Origin: Acidimicrobiia bacterium
GTDB lineage: Bacteria; Actinomycetota; Acidimicrobiia; Spongiisociales; UBA5794
Direction of reading: 5' to 3'
DNA length: 64,000 nt
Assembly: GCA_036396535.1 (NCBI GenBank)
Contig: DASWKR010000030.1
Coordinates: 1-64,000 of the forward strand
Shown piece by piece: positions 33,616 through 42,868 of the stretch; position 1 is the stretch's first letter; every line of letters starts with the position of its first letter. Below the pieces are notes generated by a model. The model was not told the origin of the DNA, made no database searches, and was given only the letters and a program-made list of their open reading frames with translations. Both the position numbers and the translations under genes were made by a program.

Positions 33616-33660
33616 ATGTGTGACCAAATGAGCCCAACCACCATTCTCGTACTCCCCTAG
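33616..33660 (+). CDS. ilvB leader peptide (branched-chain attenuation)
   Basis: This 14-residue frame reads [14 protein letters not shown], with an internal ATG at 33628 as an alternative start (10 residues). The run Thr-Thr-Ile-Leu-Val-Leu gives regulatory codons for the end products of the pathway. It lies between the ilvB promoter and a terminator hairpin, the classic layout of transcription attenuation. The first ATG is only about five bases from the predicted transcript start. Too short to be a functional protein. Confidence 0.8.
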   Translation: MCDQMSPTTILVLP

Positions 33661-33716
33661 GCGCATACGCCGCAGCGTCGTATGCGCCCGACCCTCCCAG
33701 ACGGGAGGGTTTTTTC
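33661..33716 (+). terminator. Attenuator: stem-loop followed by an intrinsic terminator
   Basis: The first hairpin has arms GCGCATACG (33661-33669) and CGTATGCGC (33679-33687) and begins directly after the leader stop codon. A second, ACCCTCCC (33691-33698) / GGGAGGGT (33703-33710), is followed by a run of T to 33715. The second is a textbook Rho-independent terminator. Together with the leader peptide they should control readthrough into ilvB. I did not find a clearly competing antiterminator; a leader segment containing CTCCC can partly pair with the terminator 3' arm. Confidence 0.85.
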
Positions 33717-33736
33717 GTTCCTCAGGAGCCACCGCC

Positions 33737-35455
33737 ATGAGCGAGACATTGTCCGGAGCCGAAGCCCTCGTCCGAGCCCTCGAGCTCGAGGACGTAGAGG
33801 TGATCTTCGGCGTGCCGGGTGGCGCCATCCTCCCCGCGTACGACCCGATCCTCGACAGCAAGATCCGACACGTCCTCGCCAGGCACGAGCAGGGCGCAGG
33901 GCACATGGCTTCCGGATACGCCCACGCCACTGGACGCGTCGGCGTCGTGTGGGCGACGTCGGGCCCCGGTGCGACCAACCTGATCACCGCCCTCCAGGAC
34001 GCCCTCATGGACTCCGTCCCCGTGGTCGCCATCACCGGCCAGGTGTCCACCAAGTCGATCGGCATGGATGCGTTCCAGGAGGCGCACACGTGGGGCATCT
34101 CGATGCCCGTCACGAAGCACAACTACCTGATCACCGATCCGGACGACATCCCGGACGTCATCCGAGAGGCATTTCACCTGGCGGCCACCGGGAGGCCGGG
34201 CCCCGTGCTCGTCGACATCCCGAAGGACATCCTCTCCGGGCAGATGACATGGCATCGCGCAGGACAGATCAACCTCCCCGGCTACAAGCCCTCCGTGAAA
34301 GGCCACCCGAAGCAGGTCAAGGCCGCCGTGGCAATGATCCACCAATCGGCGAGGCCGGTCCTCTACTGCGGTGGTGGCGTGATCAGGGCGGACGCCTCCG
34401 CCGACCTGAGGGCGTTCGCAGAGCTCGCCAACACCCCGGTCGTGACCACCCTGATGGCACGAGGGGCGATGCCCGACTCTCATCCTCTCTGCCTCGGTAT
34501 GCCCGGGATGCACGGCAATTACACGGCCATCACGGCGATGCAGCACGCCGATCTGCTCATCGCCGTCGGCGCACGCTTCGACGACAGGGTGACCGGGAAC
34601 CCGAAGACGTTCGCCCCCAACGCCAAGATCATCCACGTCGACGTCGATCCCGCCGAGATCGGCAAGGTGCGCGCCGCCGACATCCCGATCGTGGGCGACG
34701 CCAAGTCGGTGCTCGAGCAGCTCCACGCGGCCATGGTGAAGGTGCTCGACGGCGACCAGCCCCCTCCTCGGGCGGCGTGGTTGGAGACCCTCGACACCTG
34801 GCAGAGAGACCACCCGCTGGCATACGAGCAGGATCCGGACGGCCCGATCCTGCAGCAGTACGTCATCGAGCAGCTCCACAAGCTCACAGAGGGCAACGCC
34901 GTCGTGGTCGCCGGGGTCGGCCAGCACCAGATGTGGACGTCGCAGTTCTGGGGCTTCGAGCGCCCGAGGACCTGGATCAACTCAGGGGGGCTCGGGACGA
35001 TGGGCTTCGCCCTCCCGGCTGCCGTCGGTGCCAAGGCGGCCCTCCCCGAGGAGCTCGTGTTCGCCATCGACGGTGACGGATGCTTCCAGATGACGTGCCA
35101 GGAGCTCATCACGGCTTCCGTCGAGAACATCCCGATCAAGGTGGCCGTCATGAACAACGGCTCCCTCGGGATGGTCAAACAGTGGCAGCGTCTCTTCTAC
35201 AACGAGCGCTTCAGCGCCGTCGACCTCACCAGCCATACCCCGGACTACGTCAAGCTCGCCGAGGCGATGGGGTGCGTCGGACTGCGGGCCGAGCGCCCGT
35301 CTGATGTCATACCGACCCTCGAGAAGGCACTGGCGATCAACGACAAGCCCGTCGTCATCGACTTCGTGTGCGACCCGGATGCGATGGTCTTCCCGATGGT
35401 TCCGGCAGGCGGATCGAACGACGACGTCATCCTGAACCTGGACCAGCTGCAATGA
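33737..35455 (+). CDS. ilvB: Acetolactate synthase, large (catalytic) subunit
   Basis: The 572 residues match acetohydroxyacid synthase: ThDP-activating Glu51 in [33 protein letters not shown], and the C-terminal ThDP-Mg motif [12 protein letters not shown] followed by [13 protein letters not shown]. It makes acetolactate or acetohydroxybutyrate in Val, Leu and Ile synthesis. AGGAG lies 8 bases before the ATG. Expression is under the leader attenuator and the adjacent ilvN encodes the regulatory subunit with a 4-base overlap (ATGA). Confidence 0.96.
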   Translation: MSETLSGAEALVRALELEDVEVIFGVPGGAILPAYDPILDSKIRHVLARHEQGAGHMASGYAHATGRVGVVWATSGPGATNLITALQDALMDSVPVVAITGQVSTKSIGMDAFQEAHTWGISMPVTKHNYLITDPDDIPDVIREAFHLAATGRPGPVLVDIPKDILSGQMTWHRAGQINLPGYKPSVKGHPKQVKAAVAMIHQSARPVLYCGGGVIRADASADLRAFAELANTPVVTTLMARGAMPDSHPLCLGMPGMHGNYTAITAMQHADLLIAVGARFDDRVTGNPKTFAPNAKIIHVDVDPAEIGKVRAADIPIVGDAKSVLEQLHAAMVKVLDGDQPPPRAAWLETLDTWQRDHPLAYEQDPDGPILQQYVIEQLHKLTEGNAVVVAGVGQHQMWTSQFWGFERPRTWINSGGLGTMGFALPAAVGAKAALPEELVFAIDGDGCFQMTCQELITASVENIPIKVAVMNNGSLGMVKQWQRLFYNERFSAVDLTSHTPDYVKLAEAMGCVGLRAERPSDVIPTLEKALAINDKPVVIDFVCDPDAMVFPMVPAGGSNDDVILNLDQLQ

Positions 35456-35961
35456 ACCACCTCATAAGCGTCCTGGTCGAGAACAAGCCGGGGGTGCTGG
35501 CGAGGATCTCGTCGATGTTCGCCCGGAGAGGCTTCAACATCCACTCGCTCGCCGTCGGCCCGACGATCGATCCCGAGATGTCGCGGATGACCGTGGTCGT
35601 CGACGGCCCGGAGATGGAGCAGATCATCAAGCAGCTCTACAAGCTCGTCCACGTGGTCAAGGTGACGGAGCTGACCCCGGGAGAGAGCGTCGAGCGAGAG
35701 GTGATGATGCTGCGAGTCAGCACGGAGACCGCCAAGCGCAGCGAGTTGCTCGACGCCGCCGGCATCTTCGACGCCAGCGCCATCGACGTCGGCGTCGACT
35801 CGATAACGTTCGAGCTGACGGGCGACCCTGCCAGGCTCGCCGATTTCCTCGAGCTGATGCGGCCGTACGGCATCCTCGACATCGTCAAGTCCGGAAGGAT
35901 CGCCCTCAAGCGCGACGCCAAGTCGCGGGACACGAAGAAACCGAAGCTCAAATCGGCTTGA
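35452..35961 (+). CDS. ilvN: Acetolactate synthase, small (regulatory) subunit
   Basis: The 169 residues start [20 protein letters not shown], an ACT domain that binds valine, followed by [15 protein letters not shown] and a second domain (about 80-160). It gives feedback control to IlvB. The start overlaps the ilvB stop, ensuring coupled synthesis. The C-terminus is basic ([14 protein letters not shown]). No ilvC follows; leuA does. Confidence 0.95.
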   Translation: MNHLISVLVENKPGVLARISSMFARRGFNIHSLAVGPTIDPEMSRMTVVVDGPEMEQIIKQLYKLVHVVKVTELTPGESVEREVMMLRVSTETAKRSELLDAAGIFDASAIDVGVDSITFELTGDPARLADFLELMRPYGILDIVKSGRIALKRDAKSRDTKKPKLKSA

Positions 35962-35990
35962 ATGACCGACCGGCTCAGCAGGCGGGAACG

Positions 35991-36083
35991 ATGCAGCGCA
36001 TGACGCGACACCAGACGCAGACGTCGAGAGATCTCGACGGCGCGGCGCGGCGCTCCGCCCTCCTCGGTCTGCTCCTTATGTAG
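35991..36083 (+). CDS. leuA leader peptide (leucine-rich)
   Basis: An ATG preceded by GGCGGGA opens a 30-residue frame ending SALLGLLLM and a TAG. Five of the last seven residues before the final Met are Leu (CTC CTC GGT CTG CTC CTT), so ribosomes would pause here when charged leucyl-tRNA is scarce. An internal ATG at 36000 is an alternative start. Located 30 bases after ilvN and 74 before leuA; typical for leucine-controlled attenuation in actinobacteria. Confidence 0.8.
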   Translation: MQRMTRHQTQTSRDLDGAARRSALLGLLLM

Positions 36084-36149
36084 CCGGGCGGGCGCCCTCT
36101 CGCGCTCGACCCGGCACGCCGCAGATCCCGACCACTCTGCACAAGGAGC
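36071..36149 (+). promoter_or_regulatory. Predicted RNA switch sequestering the leuA ribosome binding site
   Basis: GCTCCTT (36071-36077), lying within the leader Leu codons, is perfectly complementary to AAGGAGC (36143-36149), which contains the leuA Shine-Dalgarno sequence. A further stem GCCGGG (36083-36088) / CCCGGC (36110-36115) lies between. There is no U-run, so control would be at translation: stalled ribosomes would keep the site open, whereas normal termination at 36081 would let it fold shut. Confidence 0.65.
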
Positions 36150-36156
36150 GACCCGA

Positions 36157-37683
36157 ATGAGCGACAGGCTGATCATCTTCGACACGACACTGCGAGACGG
36201 CGAGCAGGCGCCCGGCATCGCCCTCTCCCCCGACGACAAGGTGGCGATCGCCCATCAGTTGGCCCGCCTCCGGGTCGACGTGATCGAAGCTGGCTTCGCG
36301 GCGTCCTCGCCCGGAGACTTCGAAGCGGTGGCCAGGATCGCCAACGAGGTCCGCGGTCCCGTCATCGCATCGCTGGCGCGCACCCACCCGGACGACATCG
36401 ACAAGGCAGCCGAAGCGCTCAAGGGGGCAGACAGCAAACGCATCCACGTGTTCATGTCGACGTCGCCGATCCACATGGAGCGGATGCTCCGGATGACCCC
36501 CGAGGAGGTGATGAAGTCGATCGTCGAAGGCGTCGCCCGCGCCAAGCAGTACGCAGAGGACATCGAGTTCTCGCCGCAGGATGCCACCAGGTCGGACCCG
36601 GACTTCGTGATCGCGACGTGCCGGGCGGCCGTCGAGGCGGGAGCGACCACGATCAACATCCCGGACACCGTCGGCTACGCCATCCCCGAGGACTTCGTAG
36701 CCCTCATGTCCCGGGTGTATGCCGACGTGCGCGGCAAGAACGAGGACGTGACCATCTCGACGCACTGCCACAACGATCTCGGTCTGGCGGTCGCCAACTC
36801 GCTATCTGCCATCAAGGCCGGGGCCCGCCAGATCGAAGGGGCGATCAACGGCATCGGAGAGAGGGCCGGTAACACGTCGACCGAGGAGATCATCATGGCG
36901 GTGAAGACCCGCCAGGACTACTTCGGGGTCGAGATCGCAGCAGACACCACCCAGATCTACGACACGTCCCGGCTCGTGTCGAGCCTCACCGGCTACCCGA
37001 TCCAGTACAACAAGGCCGTCGTCGGGCGGAATGCCTTCTCGCACGAGTCCGGGATCCATCAGCACGGTGTGCTGCGCGACCGCGAGACGTACGAGATCAT
37101 GGATCCGGCTTCGGTCGGCCAGGCGAGCCGCATCGTGCTCGGGAAGCATTCGGGAAGGGCCGCCTTCTCTGACGCCCTTCGCAAGCTCGGGGTCTCGCTC
37201 GAGGACGAGGACTTCGCCGGGGCGTTCGCCCGCTTCAAGGAGCTCGCCGATCGCAAGGGCGAGATCAGCGAGGAAGGCATCCTGGCGATCGTCGAGGAGA
37301 ACGCCCCCATCAGGGGGTCGGTTCTCCAACTGTTGAGTGTCCACGTGTCGGGTGGCAGTGACGCACTCCCCGTCGCAGCCGTCAAGGTGGCGAGGGGCGA
37401 GGAGATCATCGAGGCGACCGCCCACGGAGACGGCATGGTCAACGCGGCGTTCGTCGCCCTCCAGGACCTCTTCGGGATCGCGGCGACGCTCGTCGACTAC
37501 AGGGTCAGCCCGCTCACGACCGGGGCGGACGCCATGGCCGAGGTCAATGTGGTGATCCAGGTCGGCTCGGAGACGTTCTCCGGTCGAGGAGTCTCGACGG
37601 ACGTCGTCGAGGGCTCGACCAGGGCATTCGTCGCCGCGCTCAACAAGGCGAGCATCGATCACGGCGCACTGGAGGGAGGTTGA
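36157..37683 (+). CDS. leuA: 2-isopropylmalate synthase
   Basis: The 508 residues show [20 protein letters not shown] at the start, [16 protein letters not shown] with the metal-binding His pair (about 200-215), and a C-terminal leucine-sensing domain (about 385-505). It condenses acetyl-CoA and ketoisovalerate, the first committed step of Leu synthesis. The length is like Escherichia coli LeuA rather than the longer (about 640 residues) mycobacterial form. AAGGAG precedes the ATG, and a leucine-rich leader lies upstream. The stop overlaps leuB. Confidence 0.95.
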   Translation: MSDRLIIFDTTLRDGEQAPGIALSPDDKVAIAHQLARLRVDVIEAGFAASSPGDFEAVARIANEVRGPVIASLARTHPDDIDKAAEALKGADSKRIHVFMSTSPIHMERMLRMTPEEVMKSIVEGVARAKQYAEDIEFSPQDATRSDPDFVIATCRAAVEAGATTINIPDTVGYAIPEDFVALMSRVYADVRGKNEDVTISTHCHNDLGLAVANSLSAIKAGARQIEGAINGIGERAGNTSTEEIIMAVKTRQDYFGVEIAADTTQIYDTSRLVSSLTGYPIQYNKAVVGRNAFSHESGIHQHGVLRDRETYEIMDPASVGQASRIVLGKHSGRAAFSDALRKLGVSLEDEDFAGAFARFKELADRKGEISEEGILAIVEENAPIRGSVLQLLSVHVSGGSDALPVAAVKVARGEEIIEATAHGDGMVNAAFVALQDLFGIAATLVDYRVSPLTTGADAMAEVNVVIQVGSETFSGRGVSTDVVEGSTRAFVAALNKASIDHGALEGG

Positions 37684-38744
37684 TGGCCCACATCGTCCTC
37701 CTCCCGGGCGACGGAATCGGACCGGAGGTGCTCGCCGAGGCCCGCAAAGTGCTCGTGGCCGCGGCGCACGGTCACCACCTCTCGCTCGTCTTCGAGGAGC
37801 GCCCGATGGGCGGCAACGCCATAGACGACTTCGGCGACCCTCTCCCCGAATCGACGCTAGAGGCGTGCCGGGCGGCGGACGCCGTGATCCTCGGCGCCGT
37901 CGGAGGCCCGAAGTGGGACGACCCCGCCGCCAAGACGAGGCCGGAAGCAGGGCTGCTGCGGCTCCGCAAGGAGCTCGGGCTGTTCGCCAACCTGCGCCCC
38001 ATCAAGGGCCATGCCCAGCTCATCGGAGCGTCGCCACTTCGCAGGGAGATCGTCGAAGGGGTCGACATCCTGTTCTTCCGGGAGCTGACGGGTGGGATCT
38101 ACTTCGGGCCCTCGTCCGTGTCCGCAGACGGGACGAGCGCGTCGAGCACCATGGTGTACTCGCAGGGCGAGGTCGAGCGGATCGTCCGGCTGGCAGCCCA
38201 GGCCGCCAGAGAGCGCAGTAACAAACTCACTTCCGTCGACAAGGCGAACGTGCTCGAGGTCTCCCGCTTGTGGCGCCGCGTGGCGGCGGCCATCATGGCC
38301 GACGAGTTCGCCGACGTCGAATACGAAGTCGTGCTCGTCGACGCCATGGCGATGCACCTCATCGCCCGGCCGAGGGATTTCGACGTCGTCGTCACCGGCA
38401 ACCTGTTCGGGGACATCCTCACCGACGAGGCGTCGATGCTGCCGGGCTCGATGGGGATGCTGCCGTCCGCCTCGCTCGGCTCGAACGGCCCCGGCTTGTA
38501 CGAGCCGATCCACGGATCGGCGCCCGACATCGCCGGAAAGGGGACCGCCAACCCGCTGGCGGCCATCCTGGCGGCGGCGATGGCGCTGCGGCACTCGCTC
38601 GGAGCGGTGGAGGCTGCGAGCGCCATCGAGGTCGCCGTCGATCGCGTGCTGGACGACGGGCTCAGGACCGTCGACATCGCAGCCGGCGGACCGAGCGTCT
38701 CGACCATTGAGATGGGTGACGGGGTGGTCGCCGCTCTCGGCTGA
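37683..38744 (+). CDS. leuB: 3-isopropylmalate dehydrogenase
   Basis: The ATG at 37683 overlaps the leuA stop (TGATG) and gives 353 residues. [15 protein letters not shown] at the N-terminus, the [10 protein letters not shown] segment and [30 protein letters not shown] are the family signatures. It oxidises 3-isopropylmalate with NAD, the last dedicated dehydrogenase step in leucine synthesis. leuC and leuD are not in the window. A palindromic repeat follows the stop. Confidence 0.95.
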   Translation: MAHIVLLPGDGIGPEVLAEARKVLVAAAHGHHLSLVFEERPMGGNAIDDFGDPLPESTLEACRAADAVILGAVGGPKWDDPAAKTRPEAGLLRLRKELGLFANLRPIKGHAQLIGASPLRREIVEGVDILFFRELTGGIYFGPSSVSADGTSASSTMVYSQGEVERIVRLAAQAARERSNKLTSVDKANVLEVSRLWRRVAAAIMADEFADVEYEVVLVDAMAMHLIARPRDFDVVVTGNLFGDILTDEASMLPGSMGMLPSASLGSNGPGLYEPIHGSAPDIAGKGTANPLAAILAAAMALRHSLGAVEAASAIEVAVDRVLDDGLRTVDIAAGGPSVSTIEMGDGVVAALG

Positions 38745-38752
38745 GGAGCCTC

Positions 38753-38804
38753 CCGTTCCTGCGTACCACCCTCGCACCACTGCGATGCCGGGACGCCGGA
38801 ACGG
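38753..38804. repeat. Intergenic inverted repeat, copy 2
   Basis: Arms CCGTTC / GAACGG with inner GCGT / ACGC and TCGCA / TGCGA pairs, directly after the leuB stop. Same architecture as the elements at 22274-22326 and 49631-49682. Confidence 0.75.
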
Positions 38805-38853
38805 ATCGTCAATCCCCCTCAGGGGCAACGGGCATCCTGCCGAAAACCCTTGG

Positions 38854-40311
38854 ATGAGGTCCCGGCCCTTCACTCGGGTATGCCTGTTCGCCGCCTTCGC
38901 CGTGCTGGCGGCTTCGTGCGGGAGGAGCGGCCCTGCGCCGCGCCAGCCGACGACGACCACCGAGCCTCCGGCCAGGGCGGTGACGGAGCTCGCCCCGACC
39001 CCGACGTCGATCGGCGACCCGCTCGCCCCTGGTCTCGGCAACGGCGGGTACGACGTGGTCGCATACGACCTGGCCGTCCAGTGGAAGCCGAAGCTCGCAA
39101 CGGCACGGATCACCGCCACCGTCGAGGCAGAAGCGACGGAAGCCCTCGACACGTTCACGCTCGACTTCGCCGAGTTCGCCATCCAGTCGATCACGGTGAA
39201 CGGCGAGGACGCCAAGGCCGACCTCGACCGATCCAAGCTCACGGTGACGCCTGCCTCGCCCATCGCAGCGGGTGACACCTTCGTCACCGAGGTGCGGTAC
39301 GTCGGACCGCCCGGCCTTCACCGATCGGACCTGGCTCGACACGAGGTCGGGTGGACGATCACCGATACGGGAACCGTGTTCGTCACGGCCGACCCCGACG
39401 GAACCCACCTCTGGGCCCCCGTAAACGACCATCCCCTCGACAGGGCGACCTGGAGGATCGAGATCTCGGCGCCCACGCCGCTGTTCGGGATCGCCAGCGG
39501 CAACATGACGAACCGAGTGCAAGGCCCCGAGACGACCACCACCGAGTGGACGACGAGCCAGCCGGTCGGCCCGCAAGCCATCACGCTGGCAATCCGCGAC
39601 GCAACGCTCATGGAGCCGAAGACCTCGTCGGGCGTCGACCTCAGGAACCTCCTCCCGGCGGCCATGGCGGACGACCCACCCCCGGTCCTCGGGAAGGTGG
39701 ACGCCATGATCGACTTCCTCGAGCAACGGCTTGGTCCATTCCCGTACGACTCGTACGGGATCGCCGTCATCGACGGCATCTCCCCTCCCCTCCCAGCGAA
39801 CACCTGGTCGATCCTGACGGCCGAGCAGCTCGCCGACGAGAACCAGGCAGAGCTGCGAATCGTCGCCGATCTGGCACGACACTGGTTCGGCGACAGCGCG
39901 ACACCCCGCACCTGGTCGGAGGTCTGGCTGTCGACGTCGCTCCCGCTCTATGCGAGCTGGATGTGGCTCGAGAACCAGAACGGGTCGAAGTCGATCGAGG
40001 TCGTCGCCAGGGTGGCGCGCTCCGAGGTGAAGGACTCGGCGTGGCAGGCCCCCAACGACCCGATCGAGGGCGACATCTACGGCACCGCGACCTTCCTGTA
40101 CGGGGCGGTGTACCTCCACGCCTTGCGACTGAAGATCGGTGACCGGGCGTTCTTCGATCTGCTGCGAACCCTCCACAGTGACCACAAGGGTGACGTGATC
40201 ACGACGAGCGACCTCGTGTCGGAGACGTACCGGGCGTCGGGCCAGGACCTGCGGTTCTACATCGACGCCTGGTTCGCCGCCGATCCGCTTCCCGGCTTCC
40301 CGGACGCATAA
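38854..40311 (+). CDS. Catalytically inactive M1-peptidase-like lipoprotein
   Basis: The 485 residues begin with a lipoprotein signal (VLAASC). The M1 N-terminal beta-domain and catalytic-domain topology align with the adjacent gene, but the zinc site is gone: where the neighbour has VHELAHQWFGD this protein has VADLARHWFGD (337-347), replacing both His ligands and the catalytic Glu. The downstream Glu of WLNEGF is STSLP, and the substrate-binding GAMEN-like motif is also altered. I infer a pseudoenzyme, perhaps a binding or accessory protein. Preserved length and fold argue against decay. Confidence 0.88.
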   Translation: MRSRPFTRVCLFAAFAVLAASCGRSGPAPRQPTTTTEPPARAVTELAPTPTSIGDPLAPGLGNGGYDVVAYDLAVQWKPKLATARITATVEAEATEALDTFTLDFAEFAIQSITVNGEDAKADLDRSKLTVTPASPIAAGDTFVTEVRYVGPPGLHRSDLARHEVGWTITDTGTVFVTADPDGTHLWAPVNDHPLDRATWRIEISAPTPLFGIASGNMTNRVQGPETTTTEWTTSQPVGPQAITLAIRDATLMEPKTSSGVDLRNLLPAAMADDPPPVLGKVDAMIDFLEQRLGPFPYDSYGIAVIDGISPPLPANTWSILTAEQLADENQAELRIVADLARHWFGDSATPRTWSEVWLSTSLPLYASWMWLENQNGSKSIEVVARVARSEVKDSAWQAPNDPIEGDIYGTATFLYGAVYLHALRLKIGDRAFFDLLRTLHSDHKGDVITTSDLVSETYRASGQDLRFYIDAWFAADPLPGFPDA

Positions 40312-40337
40312 CAGCACCCGTTGCGCGGCGAACGCCC

Positions 40338-40343
40338 TACATT
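40338..40343 (+). promoter_or_regulatory. Putative leaderless -10 element (TACATT)
   Basis: TACATT ends 6 nt before the ATG at 40350, which has no Shine-Dalgarno sequence. It implies a separate promoter for the second peptidase gene. Confidence 0.55.
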
Positions 40344-40349
40344 CGACGC

Positions 40350-41879
40350 ATGTCACGGCGTGCGGCTCCTCTGACGGTCCTCTTGGCGCTCGCCGTCTCC
40401 GGCTGCACGTCGGCTGCTCCGACGACGACCGCCGTCCCGGAGGCGCCGGCCGCTGCGGCGACATCGACAACCGCACCGACGACCACCATCCCCGCGTCCA
40501 CCACCACGACAACGACCACGACGACCACCATGGCTCCAACGACCACAGCGGTCGGGTTCGCAGAGGTAGAGGGGATCGGTGACTCCTACTTTCCGACGCT
40601 CGGCAACCCCGGCTACGACGTCGCCAACTACCACCTCGACCTCACGTTCGACCCGGCGACGGGGACGCTCACCTCCCTCGTGACGATCGCCGCCGCCGCC
40701 ACCAGCGACCTCGCCCGGTTCAACCTCGACTTCATCGGGTTCGAGATCACCGAGTTGACCGTCGACGCCGCCCCGGCGCTCTGGGACAGGACGACCGAGG
40801 AGTTGACCGTCGAGCCGCCGGCGCCGATCGCAGCAGGCGAGGACTTCGTCGTGACGGTCGCCTACCACGGCAAACCGGTCGCCACGACGTCTTCTGCGAT
40901 CCCCCTCAACGTCGGATGGTCGACCGTCAACGGCCAGAGCTACGTCGTCGCCGAGCCGGATGCCGCCCGGACCTGGTTCCCGTGCAACGACCATCCGGCG
41001 GACAAAGCGGCGTTCACCTTCCGGATCACCGTCCCGGACGGGACGACCGCGGCGGCGAACGGCGAGCACATCGAGACCGTCACGGACGTCGGCGCCTCGA
41101 CGTGGGTCTGGGAGCTCGACGAGCTGATGGCGCCTTACCTGGCGACGGTGGTGATCGGGGACTTCTCGATCGTCCCCGACGACTCGGGGCCGGATATCGG
41201 CGGGGTCGCCATCCGCAACGTGCTGCCGCCAGACTTGGCGGCGGCACCACCGGGCGCCCTCGACCAGCAGGCCGAGATGATCGAGTTCTTCTCGGAGCGC
41301 TTCGGGCCATACCCGTTCGACGAGTACGGGATCGCCATCGTCGACGGGTTCCCGGCAGCCCTCGAGAACCAAACCCTCTCGGTGTTCGGCCGGGGGTTCG
41401 CAGAGTCTCCCGACTTCGAGATCGTGCTCGTCCACGAGCTCGCCCACCAGTGGTTCGGCGACGTCGTCTCTCTCGCCCAGTGGAAGGACATCTGGCTCAA
41501 CGAAGGCTTCGCCTCGTACGCAGAGTGGCTGTGGATCGAGGCCCAGTTCGGGGAGGAGGCACTCGCTCTGGGAATCGAGCAGGAGCGCCAGGCATTCGCG
41601 GCCTTCGGACTTCCCCCTCCCGGGTCTCCTCCAGCGGGCGACCTGTTCAACGGGTCGGTCTACCGCGTCGGTGCCATGACGCTGCACGCCCTCCGCCTCA
41701 CGGTCGGCGACGAGAACTTCTTCGACATCCTGCGGTCGTACGTCGACCGCTTCGCAGGCGGCGTGGCATCGACGGATGACTTCATCGGCGTGGCGAGCGA
41801 GGTGTCGGGCGAGGACATGCGGCCTCTCTTCGAAGCATGGCTCTATGGCGACGAGATCCCGGCGTTCCCGACCCCCTGA
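40350..41879 (+). CDS. M1-family metallopeptidase lipoprotein
   Basis: It encodes 509 residues with a lipoprotein signal (AVSGC at 15-19) and a Thr-rich linker (about 38-66) that should hold the enzyme off the membrane. The zinc site HELAH is at 362-366 with Glu385 in WLNEGF, and ALENQ (about 337-341) corresponds to the GAMEN aminopeptidase motif. It probably trims peptides outside the cell. It lies just beyond a catalytically dead paralogue and beside an oligopeptide ABC transporter operon, suggesting peptide scavenging. Confidence 0.92.
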   Translation: MSRRAAPLTVLLALAVSGCTSAAPTTTAVPEAPAAAATSTTAPTTTIPASTTTTTTTTTTMAPTTTAVGFAEVEGIGDSYFPTLGNPGYDVANYHLDLTFDPATGTLTSLVTIAAAATSDLARFNLDFIGFEITELTVDAAPALWDRTTEELTVEPPAPIAAGEDFVVTVAYHGKPVATTSSAIPLNVGWSTVNGQSYVVAEPDAARTWFPCNDHPADKAAFTFRITVPDGTTAAANGEHIETVTDVGASTWVWELDELMAPYLATVVIGDFSIVPDDSGPDIGGVAIRNVLPPDLAAAPPGALDQQAEMIEFFSERFGPYPFDEYGIAIVDGFPAALENQTLSVFGRGFAESPDFEIVLVHELAHQWFGDVVSLAQWKDIWLNEGFASYAEWLWIEAQFGEEALALGIEQERQAFAAFGLPPPGSPPAGDLFNGSVYRVGAMTLHALRLTVGDENFFDILRSYVDRFAGGVASTDDFIGVASEVSGEDMRPLFEAWLYGDEIPAFPTP

Positions 41880-41899
41880 AGGCCGCGGCGAACGCCGTG

Positions 41900-42841
41900 C
41901 TACTTGCTGCGCAGCTTCGGATCCAGGGCGTCGCGGAGCCCGTCGCCGATGAAGTTCACGCTGATGACCGTCAGCGAGATCATCAAGCCCGGCCAGATCA
42001 CCCGCATCGGCGTGATGTTGATGTAGTCCTTGGCGTCGAGGAGGAGCCGGCCCCACGTCGGGAAGTCGGACGGGAAGCCGAGACCGAGGAAAGACAACGC
42101 AGACTCCGTGATGATGGCGACGGCGACGCCGAGGGCGGCGGCCACCATCACGGGGCTCAGCACGTTCGGAAGGATGTGGCGGGCGACGATGTTGCGCCGC
42201 CTCGTGCCGATGCTCTGAGCCGCCAGCACGAACTCCTCCTCCTTGATCGACAACACCTCGCCTCGCACCACCCGGGCCGTCTGCATCCAGCTCGTGATCC
42301 CGATCACGAACACCACCAGGAGGAAGATGCCGGCCTCCGGGCCGAACCTCGCTCGCAGGGCGTCCCGGAACAGCATGATGATCACCAGCAACAGGGGCAG
42401 GACGGGGAGAGCGAGGAACATGTCGGTCAGACGCATCAGGGGTCCGTCGAGGCGCCTGAAGAACCCCGAGACGACCCCGATCGCCGTCCCGATGAAGACC
42501 CCGAGCAGCATCGCCGTCATCCCGACGGCCAGCGAGATCCTCCCGCCGATCATGACCCTGGCCGCGACGTCGCGGCCGAGGTTGTCGGTCCCCAGCAGGT
42601 GCCGCACCGAAGGGCTCAGGTTGGCGTTCGGCACGTCGATGGCGAACGGGTCCCACGGGTAGAAGAACGGACCGAGGAAGCTGGTCAGGACGATCAGCGT
42701 CAGCACGAACAGGCCAACGACGGCGCCCTTGTGGCGGCGGAACTGGCGCCTCACGTCGGCCCACAACGATCGGTGCTTGCCGTCGACGGCAATGCCGTCT
42801 ACGGCTGCCGCCTCCTCGATGCGCTCTTGTGTCGTAGCCAT
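41900..42841 (-). CDS. oppC: Oligopeptide/dipeptide ABC transporter permease (OppC/DppC type)
   Basis: The 313 residues have a short N-terminal tail, one isolated helix (about 37-58), the LLGTDNLGRDVAARVMIGGRISL motif and a five-helix permease domain. The EAA-type loop is visible at VLAAQSIGTRRRNIVARHILPNVL. With OppB it forms the membrane channel. It is the last gene of the operon oppD-oppF-oppA-oppB-oppC. Substrate may be peptides or nickel; not distinguishable. Confidence 0.93.
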   Translation of the reverse strand: MATTQERIEEAAAVDGIAVDGKHRSLWADVRRQFRRHKGAVVGLFVLTLIVLTSFLGPFFYPWDPFAIDVPNANLSPSVRHLLGTDNLGRDVAARVMIGGRISLAVGMTAMLLGVFIGTAIGVVSGFFRRLDGPLMRLTDMFLALPVLPLLLVIIMLFRDALRARFGPEAGIFLLVVFVIGITSWMQTARVVRGEVLSIKEEEFVLAAQSIGTRRRNIVARHILPNVLSPVMVAAALGVAVAIITESALSFLGLGFPSDFPTWGRLLLDAKDYINITPMRVIWPGLMISLTVISVNFIGDGLRDALDPKLRSK

Positions 42842-42868
42842 CCGCCTGCCTATTCGGTCGGTGGTCGG

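Noticed and set aside
36083-36115. GC stem after the leuA leader considered as a transcription terminator
   Set aside because: No run of T follows; treated instead as part of a translational switch.
40498-40545. ACC/ACG-rich tract in the M1 peptidase gene considered as a repeat array
   Set aside because: It simply encodes the Thr-rich lipoprotein linker.
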